Source: an uncultured Candidatus Melainabacteria bacterium
GTDB taxonomy: Bacteria > Cyanobacteriota > Vampirovibrionia > Gastranaerophilales > Gastranaerophilaceae
Length of the DNA stretch: 20,600 bases
NCBI GenBank assembly: GCA_934675685.1
Contig: CAKURL010000028.1
Span: forward strand, 1-20,600
Reading direction: 5' to 3'
In this document: positions 1-6,470 of the stretch, piece after piece
How positions within the stretch are numbered: the first letter of the stretch is position 1
Layout of the letters: the number at the start of each line of letters is the position of its first letter
Translations under genes and position numbers: made by a program
Notes under the pieces: model-generated
Database searches by the model: none
Told to the model about the DNA's origin: nothing
Seen by the model: the letters and a program-made list of their open reading frames with translations, nothing else

Positions 1-147
1 CCTTTTGATGTTTGGCTAAAGGAAACAAATGGCAATAGCCCAGGAGGAGCTAAAAGCTTAAGATATAAGTATAATGACACCATTGAGGTATCTGGTTATT
101 TGCATAAAAATTATGTTTCTTCTGTTCGCTGTGTCACGAATAAGTAA
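1..147 (+). CDS. C-terminal end of an unidentified protein, possibly pilin-like (partial)
   Basis: The first reading frame is open from the left edge for 48 codons and ends in TAA at 145-147. A rho-independent terminator follows closely, which supports a real gene end. The tail closes with SSVRCVTNK. From memory, similar VRCV endings occur in prepilin-like and FISUMP-type secreted proteins, but this is a weak resemblance on a short fragment. No domain can be assigned, and the start and the bulk of the gene lie outside the window. Codon use (AAA, AAT, TTA) matches the other genes here. Confidence 0.6.
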   Translation, partial: PFDVWLKETNGNSPGGAKSLRYKYNDTIEVSGYLHKNYVSSVRCVTNK

Positions 148-180
148 AAAGACTTTTCATGTTATTTTGTGTTTTGATGT

Positions 181-204
181 GGAGGGCTCGTCCCTCCTTT
201 TTTT
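181..204 (+). terminator. Rho-independent terminator of the partial gene
   Basis: A perfect 6-bp stem, GGAGGG (181-186) with CCCTCC (192-197), closes a 5-nt loop and is followed by seven T (198-204). It lies 34 nt after the TAA of the partial gene. Confidence 0.85.
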
Positions 205-500
205 AAATCCCGAGTAAAGCGAAGCTTAGTCCGACGGACTAGCTGAGCAAAATGAGGGCGAAGGTGTGTGGAAAAAGCGATAGCCGAGGCTTCCAAACGA
301 GCTTTCGTTGAGAAAGCGAGTTGGAGCTGAACGATGGCGACGTTTCAAGTCTTTGATTTGTCAGGAGCTGTGACGGCAATGCGCAGAGCATTGGCGGACA
401 GGACGAAAACCGTACCATGGCGACGTAAGAATTTTCGAAGAAAATTCCACAGGAGCAACCCGAATAAAGCGAGCTTGTCGGATTGGTAAATCCGACCTAC
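205..500 (+). repeat. Modular hairpin repeat, plus-sense copy
   Basis: This stretch is richer in GC than the flanking genes and has no credible coding sequence. On the plus strand it carries short conserved words between hairpins. There is an odd palindrome at 227-241 (TAGTCCG/CGGACTA). A long hairpin at 289-327 has inner stem GCTTTC/GAAAGC and opposed GA/GA dinucleotides. Then come ATGGCGACGT, a hairpin at 346-360 (CAAGTC/GATTTG) and AGGAGC. Next are a hairpin at 377-393 (CAATGC/GCATTG), a second ATGGCGACGT, a perfect 8-bp hairpin at 429-447 and AGGAGC. It ends with an 8-bp hairpin at 477-496. The CCCGA(G/A)TAAAGCGA word occurs twice (209 and 460 regions), each time before a hairpin. Related copies lie at 664-1139 (inverted) and 15738-15961. 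I know no named family that matches. Confidence 0.75.
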
Positions 501-516
501 ATTTAATAAAACAGTC

Positions 517-639
517 CGTCATTCTGAAAGCTCTAAAAAACAAGCTATGCGTAGTTTTTTGAGCTGTTCAGAATCTTTGAAACATGGAATGTGAGAATTC
601 AACACTGAATAAAGATTCTGAAACAAGTTCAGAATGACG
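517..639. repeat. AT-rich nested palindrome with 12-bp inverted ends
   Basis: CGTCATTCTGAA (517-528) is repeated exactly in inverted form at 628-639. Inside lies a long imperfect hairpin (521-574) with about 20-nt arms and loop AAGCTATGCGTA, and a second perfect hairpin (614-635, ATTCTGAA/TTCAGAAT). No ORF is credible. It sits between the plus-sense and minus-sense hairpin repeats, where transcripts from the left gene and from bamA would meet. It could be a MITE-like element or a bidirectional barrier, but neither a clear U-tract nor a target-site duplication is visible. Confidence 0.6.
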
Positions 640-663
640 TGTTGCATATTGAATTTGCATATT

Positions 664-1139
664 TCGGGGCTCCTGTGAAATCAAAGATTTCTACGTCGCC
701 ATCGTAATGCTTAATCGTCAAAGCTCATCGCTTTGCCGATTATCGCACCGGCTACGCATTCCGCCTGTGCAATCAAAGATTGCTTCGCTCTTTTCGCTTT
801 CGCTTCATTCGCAACGGCGGCTATCTAAGGTCTTCGTGCTTGCTGCCCGTTTGTCACGGCCAGCAGCGCACTTCGCACAGTAAGCCTTCAGCTTCATAAA
901 CCTAGTGCGTCGCACTACGGTTTGTTTGGCTTGGGTACGGACTACACAAGTTTTTGGCTCCTGTGGGCATTTCGGCTCTGTTTCGCTCAGTCGCTCAACA
1001 GCCTCAATTGTTACCCCAAGGGCATTTCCATTCTCTAAGTCTCGTTCCTCGACAAGAGAATGGGGCACCTACGTCGCCATCGTTCAGCTCCAACTCGCTT
1101 TTTCATCAAAAGCTCGTTTGGGAGCCTCGGCTACCGCTT
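664..1139 (-). repeat. Modular hairpin repeat, minus-sense copy downstream of bamA
   Basis: This is gene-free sequence built from the same modules as 205-500, on the opposite strand. The hairpin at 1087-1125 (minus strand) matches the one at 289-327, including the opposed GA/GA dinucleotides, but its inner stem is GCTTTT/AAAAGC. ACGTCGCCATCG occurs at 1071 and 693. A hairpin at 677-691 (GAAATC/GATTTC) and another at 713-741 (AATCG+CAAAGC / GCTTTG+CGATT) follow the family pattern. There is also an odd palindrome at 904-916 (AGTGCG/CGCACT). The element begins immediately after the bamA stop codon at 1140, so it would form the bamA 3' UTR. Several open frames exist here but none resembles a protein. 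Confidence 0.7.
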
Positions 1140-3392
1140 TTAATACATTTCGCCCATGCCGAAGGTGAAGAAGCCAGAATTTCTATCAACACCCATAGTG
1201 TTTGTCAAAGGTACACCGTAATCTAGGTTGATTGGGCCTAAGCCTGGGATAAATACTCTTAAACCTACACCAATTGTGATTGCGTATCCTGGTTTATTAT
1301 AAACTAAAGAACCTGTAGTTTTGTTAAATAATGTGCCCGCGTCAACAAAGGCTGCTAATCTTAAATTGTTCAAGAAAGAATTTGAAGTCAAGCGGTCGAT
1401 AAAAGGAATTGGCACTCTATATTCAGCACTTCCCATCATATATCCATTACCTACACCGACTTCAGAGATATTGAAACCTCTGATTGTGTATGGGCCGCCT
1501 AGAGAGAAACCTGCGAAATCAGGCATATTACCATGCACTTTTCCGCCTGCTCTTGCAGTCAAGACAATAGAAGATTTTTTGCCCACGGCAGTGTATTTTC
1601 TCAACATTCCGTACAACTTACCAAATGTTGTTCCCGAAACGCCTATGTTTTCTTCAAATGTAATTCTAGCTAAGACACCTTTTCTTGCATTGATTGCGCT
1701 ATCTCTTGTGTCGTAAGTCAAAGCAGGAGTGATTTTAACAAAAAAACCGCCTTTTAATTCTTCTGCTCTTCTTGAAAAATCTATGCCTCGAGCCAAGTAT
1801 TTGCTTTGGATTTTTGTGAGGTCGCCTTCTTCGATATTTACGTGTTCTACCCCAAAGCCAATTGAGCCGGATAGATTTTTATAAGTTGTAAATTTTCTTG
1901 AAATTGTGAAGTCGCCCCCAAAGCGCTTTTCGATTGCAAGAGGAACTTGGTAGCTTCCATAATATCTAGCAAAGCCGCGAACCGCTAATTGTTGATTTTC
2001 TCTTTTAAACATCGGCTCAATAAAGCTCAATTCGCCTTGCAGATTGGCTCTTGAAACAACAGAGCTGTCGTTCATCAAGATACCTGTCCCTGCCATCAAG
2101 TTAAGGTTTAATTTTTGCCCTAAACCTCTAAAATTGTTTTCGCCAAAGCCAACAGACCCAAAGAAACCGGAAGAAGAATCAATACCAACCCCCAAGGAGA
2201 TTTTCCCTGTTCTTTGTTCTTCGAGGGCGATATAGACGTTATAAAGCCCAGTTTGGTCGTCTTTTTGAAGCTCTCTTTGAACGTCTTTGAAAGCTTGTGT
2301 TCCCATGAGCCTTAAAATGTCGGAGCGCATAGTGTTTTCGTTATAAACGCTCCCCGGCTGCAAGAAAATATTTCTTTTTACGATAAAATCTCTTGTTTTA
2401 TTGTTGCCATCAACAATAATGTCGCCTATGATGCCTTCATCTATTTTGATATTAACATAGCCGTCTGGGTCGTCTGAAACTTTTTCCACGCGAGCTAAGA
2501 TATAGCCTTTTGAAGAATATAATTCTTGGATTTCTGTAATCGCTTCGTTAATTCCAAGGATATTTTGAGGTTTTCCTTTATATTTGTTCAAAATTTCCAT
2601 AATTTCGCTTGTCGAAACGCTATTGTTCCCGACAAGGTTGAAGCCCGTGATTGGGGAATTTTCTTCTAAGATTAATCTTAATTTGACATTATTATTATCG
2701 ATTTTGATTGGAAGCGCTCTTAGGTTTTGCGTGAAATAGCCTGTGGAATACAAGGCTCTTAAGTCTTGAGAGACGTCGTTTCTATTATATTGCGAGCCTT
2801 CTTTTGATTTCATTTGCTCTTTAATATAATTGACGTCTAATAAATTGTTTCCATAGATTTCGATTTCTTTGATGTAAACGGCATCTGAATCGCCGACATA
2901 AGAAAATTCGTTTTTGTTATAGTCGGAATAGATATTGTCGTCTTTGATTTCTTCTTCCATCAAGACTTCGTTGTCTTTTAAATCAGGAGAAGTTTTTGCT
3001 TTTTTCTTAAATTTAAATTTCGAAAAGAAGCTTGGCTTTTTTGTTTTTTCTTCGTTTTGGAGCATAAGCTCGCTTTGTTTGTTTAAAATTTCGTCTGTTT
3101 GTCTGTTTGAAAATGCGCCGTCATCTACATCTTCAAACATCGAAAAGGATTCTTTATTTAATGGTGTTTCTTTGAAATCAAATACTTTTTTTTCTTCAGA
3201 ATTTTCTGTTTTGTTTTGCGTTTTCGACTCGGTTTTTGGGGCTTTTTCGTGTTTTTTGAAAATAGATTTTGTTTTGATGTTTTTTAATTTTTTAAATTCC
3301 GCAATGTCGATTTGTGCATTGCAAGAAGTTTGCCCAAAGTACAAGGACAACAAAGTTATTAAAATAAAAAATTTTATATGAATTTTTTTCAT
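1140..3392 (-). CDS. bamA: Outer membrane protein assembly factor BamA / Omp85 family
   Basis: This 750-aa protein inserts beta-barrel proteins into the outer membrane. A signal peptide occupies about residues 1-26, with likely cleavage after SCNA. A long Lys/Glu-rich low-complexity linker follows (about 27-168). Three POTRA-like repeats then cover roughly 172-245, 246-319 and 320-393, each with the GN(N/K) turn seen in VGNNS and VDGNNKT. The C-terminal barrel (about 396-750) contains the lid-loop RGF motif at 638-640 within GGPYTIRGFN, and PINLDYGVPL near the end. Three POTRAs fit cyanobacterial Omp85 better than the five of proteobacterial BamA. The protein ends in Tyr, not the usual Phe. 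The ATG is preceded only by a weak purine run, but the signal peptide fixes the start. A promoter lies at 3430-3458. The gene's last codons abut a hairpin repeat. Confidence 0.92.
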   Translation of the reverse strand: MKKIHIKFFILITLLSLYFGQTSCNAQIDIAEFKKLKNIKTKSIFKKHEKAPKTESKTQNKTENSEEKKVFDFKETPLNKESFSMFEDVDDGAFSNRQTDEILNKQSELMLQNEEKTKKPSFFSKFKFKKKAKTSPDLKDNEVLMEEEIKDDNIYSDYNKNEFSYVGDSDAVYIKEIEIYGNNLLDVNYIKEQMKSKEGSQYNRNDVSQDLRALYSTGYFTQNLRALPIKIDNNNVKLRLILEENSPITGFNLVGNNSVSTSEIMEILNKYKGKPQNILGINEAITEIQELYSSKGYILARVEKVSDDPDGYVNIKIDEGIIGDIIVDGNNKTRDFIVKRNIFLQPGSVYNENTMRSDILRLMGTQAFKDVQRELQKDDQTGLYNVYIALEEQRTGKISLGVGIDSSSGFFGSVGFGENNFRGLGQKLNLNLMAGTGILMNDSSVVSRANLQGELSFIEPMFKRENQQLAVRGFARYYGSYQVPLAIEKRFGGDFTISRKFTTYKNLSGSIGFGVEHVNIEEGDLTKIQSKYLARGIDFSRRAEELKGGFFVKITPALTYDTRDSAINARKGVLARITFEENIGVSGTTFGKLYGMLRKYTAVGKKSSIVLTARAGGKVHGNMPDFAGFSLGGPYTIRGFNISEVGVGNGYMMGSAEYRVPIPFIDRLTSNSFLNNLRLAAFVDAGTLFNKTTGSLVYNKPGYAITIGVGLRVFIPGLGPINLDYGVPLTNTMGVDRNSGFFTFGMGEMY

Positions 3393-3429
3393 CTATTCCA
3401 AGTCAAGTCGAAAATATTTGTCTTATATC

Positions 3430-3458
3430 ATTATACATTTAAAAATTTATAAAGCCAA
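3430..3458 (-). promoter_or_regulatory. Sigma-70-type promoter for bamA
   Basis: On the minus strand, TTGGCT (3458-3453) and TATAAT (3435-3430) are separated by 17 nt. The predicted start is about 30 nt upstream of the bamA ATG. The -10 box is perfect and the -35 box is weak. Confidence 0.55.
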
Positions 3459-3592
3459 TAAATTAATAATATGAGATATTTTCTCGTATTTTCGAGCTAA
3501 AAATGTTACAAAAGTTTGCAAACTCTTGTCTAAATCTGGTCAGAATTCAATTATTATACTAATATTTTATTAAGATACTTCGCGGAGTTAAA

Positions 3593-4258
3593 ATGAAAAA
3601 ATTACAAATTTCAAATGCAAATAGAGCAATAATTGAATCTATTGTGAGGACGAGTCCAAAGTTCAAAGGAAACGAAGAGCTCATCGACTTGTTTGTGGAT
3701 TCAATTTATAATAAAACCTATCTTTTAATGGACACTTTAAGAGATGAAGCTCGCCTTAAAAAGCATTTGAGCGCGATTTGCGATGGTTGCATGGAACAAA
3801 TTATCAAAGAAAAACAAAAATATACTCAAACAACTTCTGTCTATAAGCAAATCGAAAGGCAAATGAGCCTAGAAGACAGTATTGTAAAGCTTAAAAAGAC
3901 TTTGCTCGACGACCCGAACGAAGTGGAAGCTCGTTTTTCTAATTCAAATTCAAATAAGATTGTGAATTTGAAAGAAGAAATCCAAAAGTCCCAAAGATAT
4001 GAAAACGTGGATTCTTTGATTGACCCTCTTGAATTTTGCCCTCAAAAAAGAGTGAGCGAAAGAACTGTGGAAAAATTAATTCAAATCGTAAAAACGATAG
4101 ATATGAAATTTCCTCAAAAATCTTATTTCGAAATTTTTTCTCTAAGATATATAAAGCGCTTCAAGCAAGCAGAAATAGCGAGAAGAATGTCCATCTCGCA
4201 AATCGAATTGTCAAAAAGATTTGTTGAATTGATTAAGCTTGCAAAAGATAATATTTAA
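3593..4258 (+). CDS. Putative DNA-binding regulator with sigma-70 region 4-like C-terminus
   Basis: This is a 221-aa protein. The C-terminal part (about residues 156-221) reads like sigma-70 region 4: LRYIKRFKQAEIARRMSISQ matches the pattern in which a conserved LRY segment leads into a helix-turn-helix (QAEIARRMSIS). No convincing region 2 (core-binding and -10-melting helices) is visible in the helical N-terminal 150 residues, which include a Lys/Glu-rich section. It may be a very divergent sigma factor, or a regulator that borrowed the region 4 fold. The start is supported by GGAG six nt before ATG. A -10-like TATACT sits at 3555-3560 with no good -35. The gene diverges from bamA across a 200-bp intergenic region and converges with the next gene, with only 11 bp between the stops. 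Confidence 0.7.
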   Translation: MKKLQISNANRAIIESIVRTSPKFKGNEELIDLFVDSIYNKTYLLMDTLRDEARLKKHLSAICDGCMEQIIKEKQKYTQTTSVYKQIERQMSLEDSIVKLKKTLLDDPNEVEARFSNSNSNKIVNLKEEIQKSQRYENVDSLIDPLEFCPQKRVSERTVEKLIQIVKTIDMKFPQKSYFEIFSLRYIKRFKQAEIARRMSISQIELSKRFVELIKLAKDNI

Positions 4259-4269
4259 TTTGTTTTAAT

Positions 4270-4578
4270 TTAAAATTGTATAAATAGTGCAAAAATAGTT
4301 ATATAAAACAATATCGAAAGTCCGGATAGGAAAATCAAAAGGAAGTTTTTCTTTGTCTTTTGGGGCACTAGGTTTTGCGCCAAAATGAAAATTGAATAAA
4401 GGATTGATAGAATAAGAAGGGCTAAATCGATTTTGCTTATGACAAAAACGCTAAAAGCAATAGGAATAGCGATTTCTTCTCTTAAATTGCTGATTAAAGA
4501 AAGGGGCAGCAAAGGAATTGCGCACAAAACGCAAACAACTATAAAATTAGCAAGAAAAATTTTATTAAATTTGTTCAT
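4270..4578 (-). CDS. Small multi-pass membrane protein, function unknown
   Basis: This 102-aa, very hydrophobic protein has probably three or four membrane segments, near residues 7-30, 35-50, 51-70 and 79-102. They are separated by a short charged turn (NLREE) and a basic stretch (PQKTKK). I do not recognise a family and see no catalytic motif. Its ATG overlaps the end of the upstream radical SAM gene by 14 bp, so translation is probably coupled. A GGAG lies about 12 nt upstream, inside that gene. There is no terminator in the 11 bp before the converging gene ends. Confidence 0.65.
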   Translation of the reverse strand: MNKFNKIFLANFIVVCVLCAIPLLPLSLISNLREEIAIPIAFSVFVISKIDLALLILSILYSIFILAQNLVPQKTKKNFLLIFLSGLSILFYITIFALFIQF

Positions 4579-5476
4579 TTTTAAATTTGTCTCCTTGAAA
4601 AGAATTTCTTCTTAACATTATTTTATCAATCATGTTTAAAATTTCAAATCTCCGATTTACCCATTTTGGGCAAATTGTGGTTTCGCTATAGCCGCTTCCC
4701 GCTATTCTTTGGATATTACAAGTTTTGGGTAAAATCTCTAAAATGTCGCAGACGATTTCAGAGTATTGTTCCATATCCATTAAATAAAACGGGTTTTCAA
4801 AATACATCTTAGCTAAAGGTGAATCTTTTAAGATTGTGAGCATGTGGATTTTTATAGAATCAATATTTAAATCTGCGAGTTTTTTTGCAGTTTCCATCAT
4901 GTCTTTTTTGTTTTCATTTGGAAGCCCTAAGATTATATGCGCACAGACTTTTATCCCTTTTTCTTTTGTTTTTATGACTGCATTTTTAAAACATTCAAAA
5001 TCGTGGCCTCTGTTTAAAAATTTTAAAGTCTCGTCTTTTGCGCTTTGAAGCCCATATTCAACCCAAGGCTCAGGATAAGACGAAATCAAATCGAGCTTTT
5101 CTTCGTCCACGCAGTCTGGGCGCGTCCCTATTGCGATTGAGACAATTTTATCAAATTCAAAGACGCTGTCATAAATCTTTTTTAATTTTTCAACATTTGC
5201 ATAAGTGTTTGAATAAGATTGAAAATAAGCGATGAAAGCCTCTGCTTTAAATTGCGCGCTTAGTTTTTCAATCGAAGCTTGTATTTGGTCTTTGATTGAA
5301 ATTTTTTGGTTACATCTTGAATATGAACCCACTTCGTCGCAAAAAAGGCACCCTCCAAAAGAAATTGTGCCATCTCTGTTTGGGCAATAAAGCCCAGCGT
5401 CAAGGGTGATTTTATAGACTTTTTTGTTGAAAGTTTCTTTTAAATATTTACTATAAGGGTAGTAGTGTTTTTCCAT
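4565..5476 (-). CDS. YhcC-like radical SAM protein (TIGR01212 family)
   Basis: This 303-aa enzyme is predicted to bind a 4Fe-4S cluster and cleave S-adenosylmethionine. The cysteines are in CPNRDGTISFGGCLFC (C31, C43, C46), the long-spaced CX11CX2C arrangement of the YhcC family rather than the common CX3CX2C. GTRPDCVDEEKL and the later GLQSA and HIILGLPNE segments also fit this family, which is related to the Elp3/HemN-like enzymes. Its substrate has not been clear to me for any member, so no reaction is given. The start ATG has AGGA five nt upstream. It lies downstream of rpsU, separated from it by a terminator-like hairpin, and overlaps a small membrane-protein gene. Confidence 0.88.
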   Translation of the reverse strand: MEKHYYPYSKYLKETFNKKVYKITLDAGLYCPNRDGTISFGGCLFCDEVGSYSRCNQKISIKDQIQASIEKLSAQFKAEAFIAYFQSYSNTYANVEKLKKIYDSVFEFDKIVSIAIGTRPDCVDEEKLDLISSYPEPWVEYGLQSAKDETLKFLNRGHDFECFKNAVIKTKEKGIKVCAHIILGLPNENKKDMMETAKKLADLNIDSIKIHMLTILKDSPLAKMYFENPFYLMDMEQYSEIVCDILEILPKTCNIQRIAGSGYSETTICPKWVNRRFEILNMIDKIMLRRNSFQGDKFKNEQI

Positions 5477-5491
5477 ATTTCCTAAATATTT

Positions 5492-5521
5492 AAAAAGCGA
5501 GCTTTTGTTTAGCCCGCTTTT
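5492..5521 (-). terminator. Terminator-like hairpin between rpsU and the radical SAM gene
   Basis: On the minus strand, AAAAGCGGGC (5521-5512) pairs with GCTCGCTTTT (5502-5493) with one G-T wobble and a 9-nt loop. T-rich sequence follows. It starts 11 bp past the rpsU stop, so it probably ends or attenuates rpsU transcripts and may leave some read-through to the next gene. Confidence 0.7.
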
Positions 5522-5531
5522 AAGTTATTAA

Positions 5532-5705
5532 TTAAACTTTTCTTTTTCTTGCTGCTTCAGATTTTCTTTTTCTTTTCACAGATGGTTTTTCATATCTTTC
5601 TCTTCTTTTGATTTCAGATAAGATACCTGCTTTTTGAATTTTTTTCTTAAATCTTTTAAGAGCTGATTCGATATTTTCGTTTTCGCGAACGCGTACTTCT
5701 GGCAT
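5532..5705 (-). CDS. rpsU: Small ribosomal subunit protein bS21
   Basis: This 57-aa, strongly basic protein of the 30S subunit lies near the anti-Shine-Dalgarno end of 16S rRNA. MPEVRVRENENIESALKRFK and the Arg/Lys-rich tail (KRKRKSEAARKRKV) are typical of the family, and the length is normal. The frame stays open upstream to 5774, but this start is chosen because a full GGAGGTG Shine-Dalgarno lies seven nt before the ATG and the family begins here. A good promoter sits at 5746-5774. The upstream region is shared with the divergent rimP-nusA operon. Confidence 0.96.
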   Translation of the reverse strand: MPEVRVRENENIESALKRFKKKIQKAGILSEIKRRERYEKPSVKRKRKSEAARKRKV

Positions 5706-5745
5706 TGTTTTCACCTCCTTTAGATTTCGAGTATTTTGCGAACTT

Positions 5746-5774
5746 ATCTTAACATTAACAAATTTTAAGGTCAA
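5746..5774 (-). promoter_or_regulatory. Promoter of rpsU
   Basis: On the minus strand, TTGACC (5774-5769), a 17-nt spacer and TAAGAT (5751-5746) form a good sigma-70 promoter. A TG one base before the -10 makes it an extended type. It would give a leader of about 35 nt. Confidence 0.7.
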
Positions 5775-5852
5775 CTAAGCTTGCTTAAAATAAAACATGT
5801 AAATAATAAAAGTTTACAATTTATTATATTTTATTAAAAAATTTAAATTTAA

Positions 5853-5861
5853 TGTTATAAT
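5853..5861 (+). promoter_or_regulatory. Extended -10 promoter of rimP-nusA
   Basis: TGTTATAAT (5853-5861) is a perfect extended -10 element. No convincing -35 is present in the A/T-rich sequence upstream. Transcription would begin near 5868, in the first hairpin of the leader. Confidence 0.6.
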
Positions 5862-5865
5862 AAAC

Positions 5866-5938
5866 TTGTGGTTTTCCACAAAACTAGTTTAATAAACAAA
5901 AACTAGAACGCAAGCATCAACTCGCGTTCTTTTTGTTT
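5866..5938 (+). promoter_or_regulatory. Three-hairpin leader with possible attenuator before rimP-nusA
   Basis: Three stems follow the promoter. They are TTGTGG/CCACAA (5866-5881), CTAGTTT/AAACTAG (5884-5906) and AGAACGC/GCGTTCT (5905-5930). The third is followed at once by TTTTGTTT (5931-5938), so it looks like an intrinsic terminator in front of the first gene. The second and third stems share bases 5905-5906, so they compete weakly. NusA stimulates pausing and termination, so feedback by attenuation is an attractive inference. A plain terminator with read-through is the simpler reading. Confidence 0.5.
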
Positions 5939-5953
5939 AAATAGGGTATAAGT

Positions 5954-6457
5954 ATGAAAGAACATTTTAACAAAAGAGAATTAATCGAAACAATCACTCC
6001 TGTGATTGAAAACACTTGCATGAGATATAATCTTTTTCCTTTGGAAATTTCTTTGGACCACGAAAATTCCAGATGGTTTTTAAGAATTTTTATCTATTCT
6101 TCTGACCATAATGTATCTCATCTCGATTGCGAAAATCTTTCTCGCGGAATAGATAATCTTTTAGACGAGCTTATTCCTTTTAAATATTATCTTGAAGTTT
6201 CTTCTCCGGGGTTGGATAGAAAATTCAAATCAGAAAAAGAATATCTTGTCTTTAGAGGGCATGATGTCTTGATTAAATTAAAAAATTCTGTTGATGGAAT
6301 AGACAAAAAAGCCTTTGGGGCGAAGCTTTTAGACTATAACGAAAGCTTTGGCATAAAAGTGGAATATGAAAATCAAGAATTCATTATTCCTATGGAAAAA
6401 ATCCACTCCACAAGGCTAAACGACGAAATTTCAGTGAAAAACAAAAATAAACAATAA
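5954..6457 (+). CDS. rimP: Ribosome maturation factor RimP
   Basis: This 167-aa cytoplasmic protein is needed for late assembly of the 30S subunit. The N-terminal alpha/beta domain carries the expected hydrophobic pattern and ends in YLEVSSPGLDRKFKSEKEY, the family's signature (SPGLDR at residues 84-89). An SH3-like C-terminal domain follows. Length is close to normal. The Shine-Dalgarno is poor (AGGG eight nt upstream) compared with nusA next door, so RimP may be made at lower level. It is 13 bp upstream of nusA, as in most bacteria. Confidence 0.93.
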   Translation: MKEHFNKRELIETITPVIENTCMRYNLFPLEISLDHENSRWFLRIFIYSSDHNVSHLDCENLSRGIDNLLDELIPFKYYLEVSSPGLDRKFKSEKEYLVFRGHDVLIKLKNSVDGIDKKAFGAKLLDYNESFGIKVEYENQEFIIPMEKIHSTRLNDEISVKNKNKQ

Positions 6458-6470
6458 AAAGGAGAATAAA

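Noticed and set aside
205..1139. CRISPR array
   Set aside because: The repeats are irregular in spacing and length, carry variable stems, occur in both orientations, and no cas genes are present.
805..1226. Several overlapping open frames of about 87-90 codons on both strands
   Set aside because: They lie entirely in the hairpin repeat, overlap each other in opposite directions, have no ribosome binding sites and show Cys/Ser/Arg-rich composition unlike the real proteins here.
5872..5880. TTTTCCACA, matching the cyanobacterial DnaA box
   Set aside because: It is a single copy forming the right arm of a leader hairpin. No cluster of boxes, no AT-rich unwinding region and no dnaA or dnaN nearby, so no origin is supported.
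5866..5940. tRNA or known riboswitch before rimP
   Set aside because: The stems do not form a cloverleaf and no CCA end or T-loop word is seen. No riboswitch core is recognisable.
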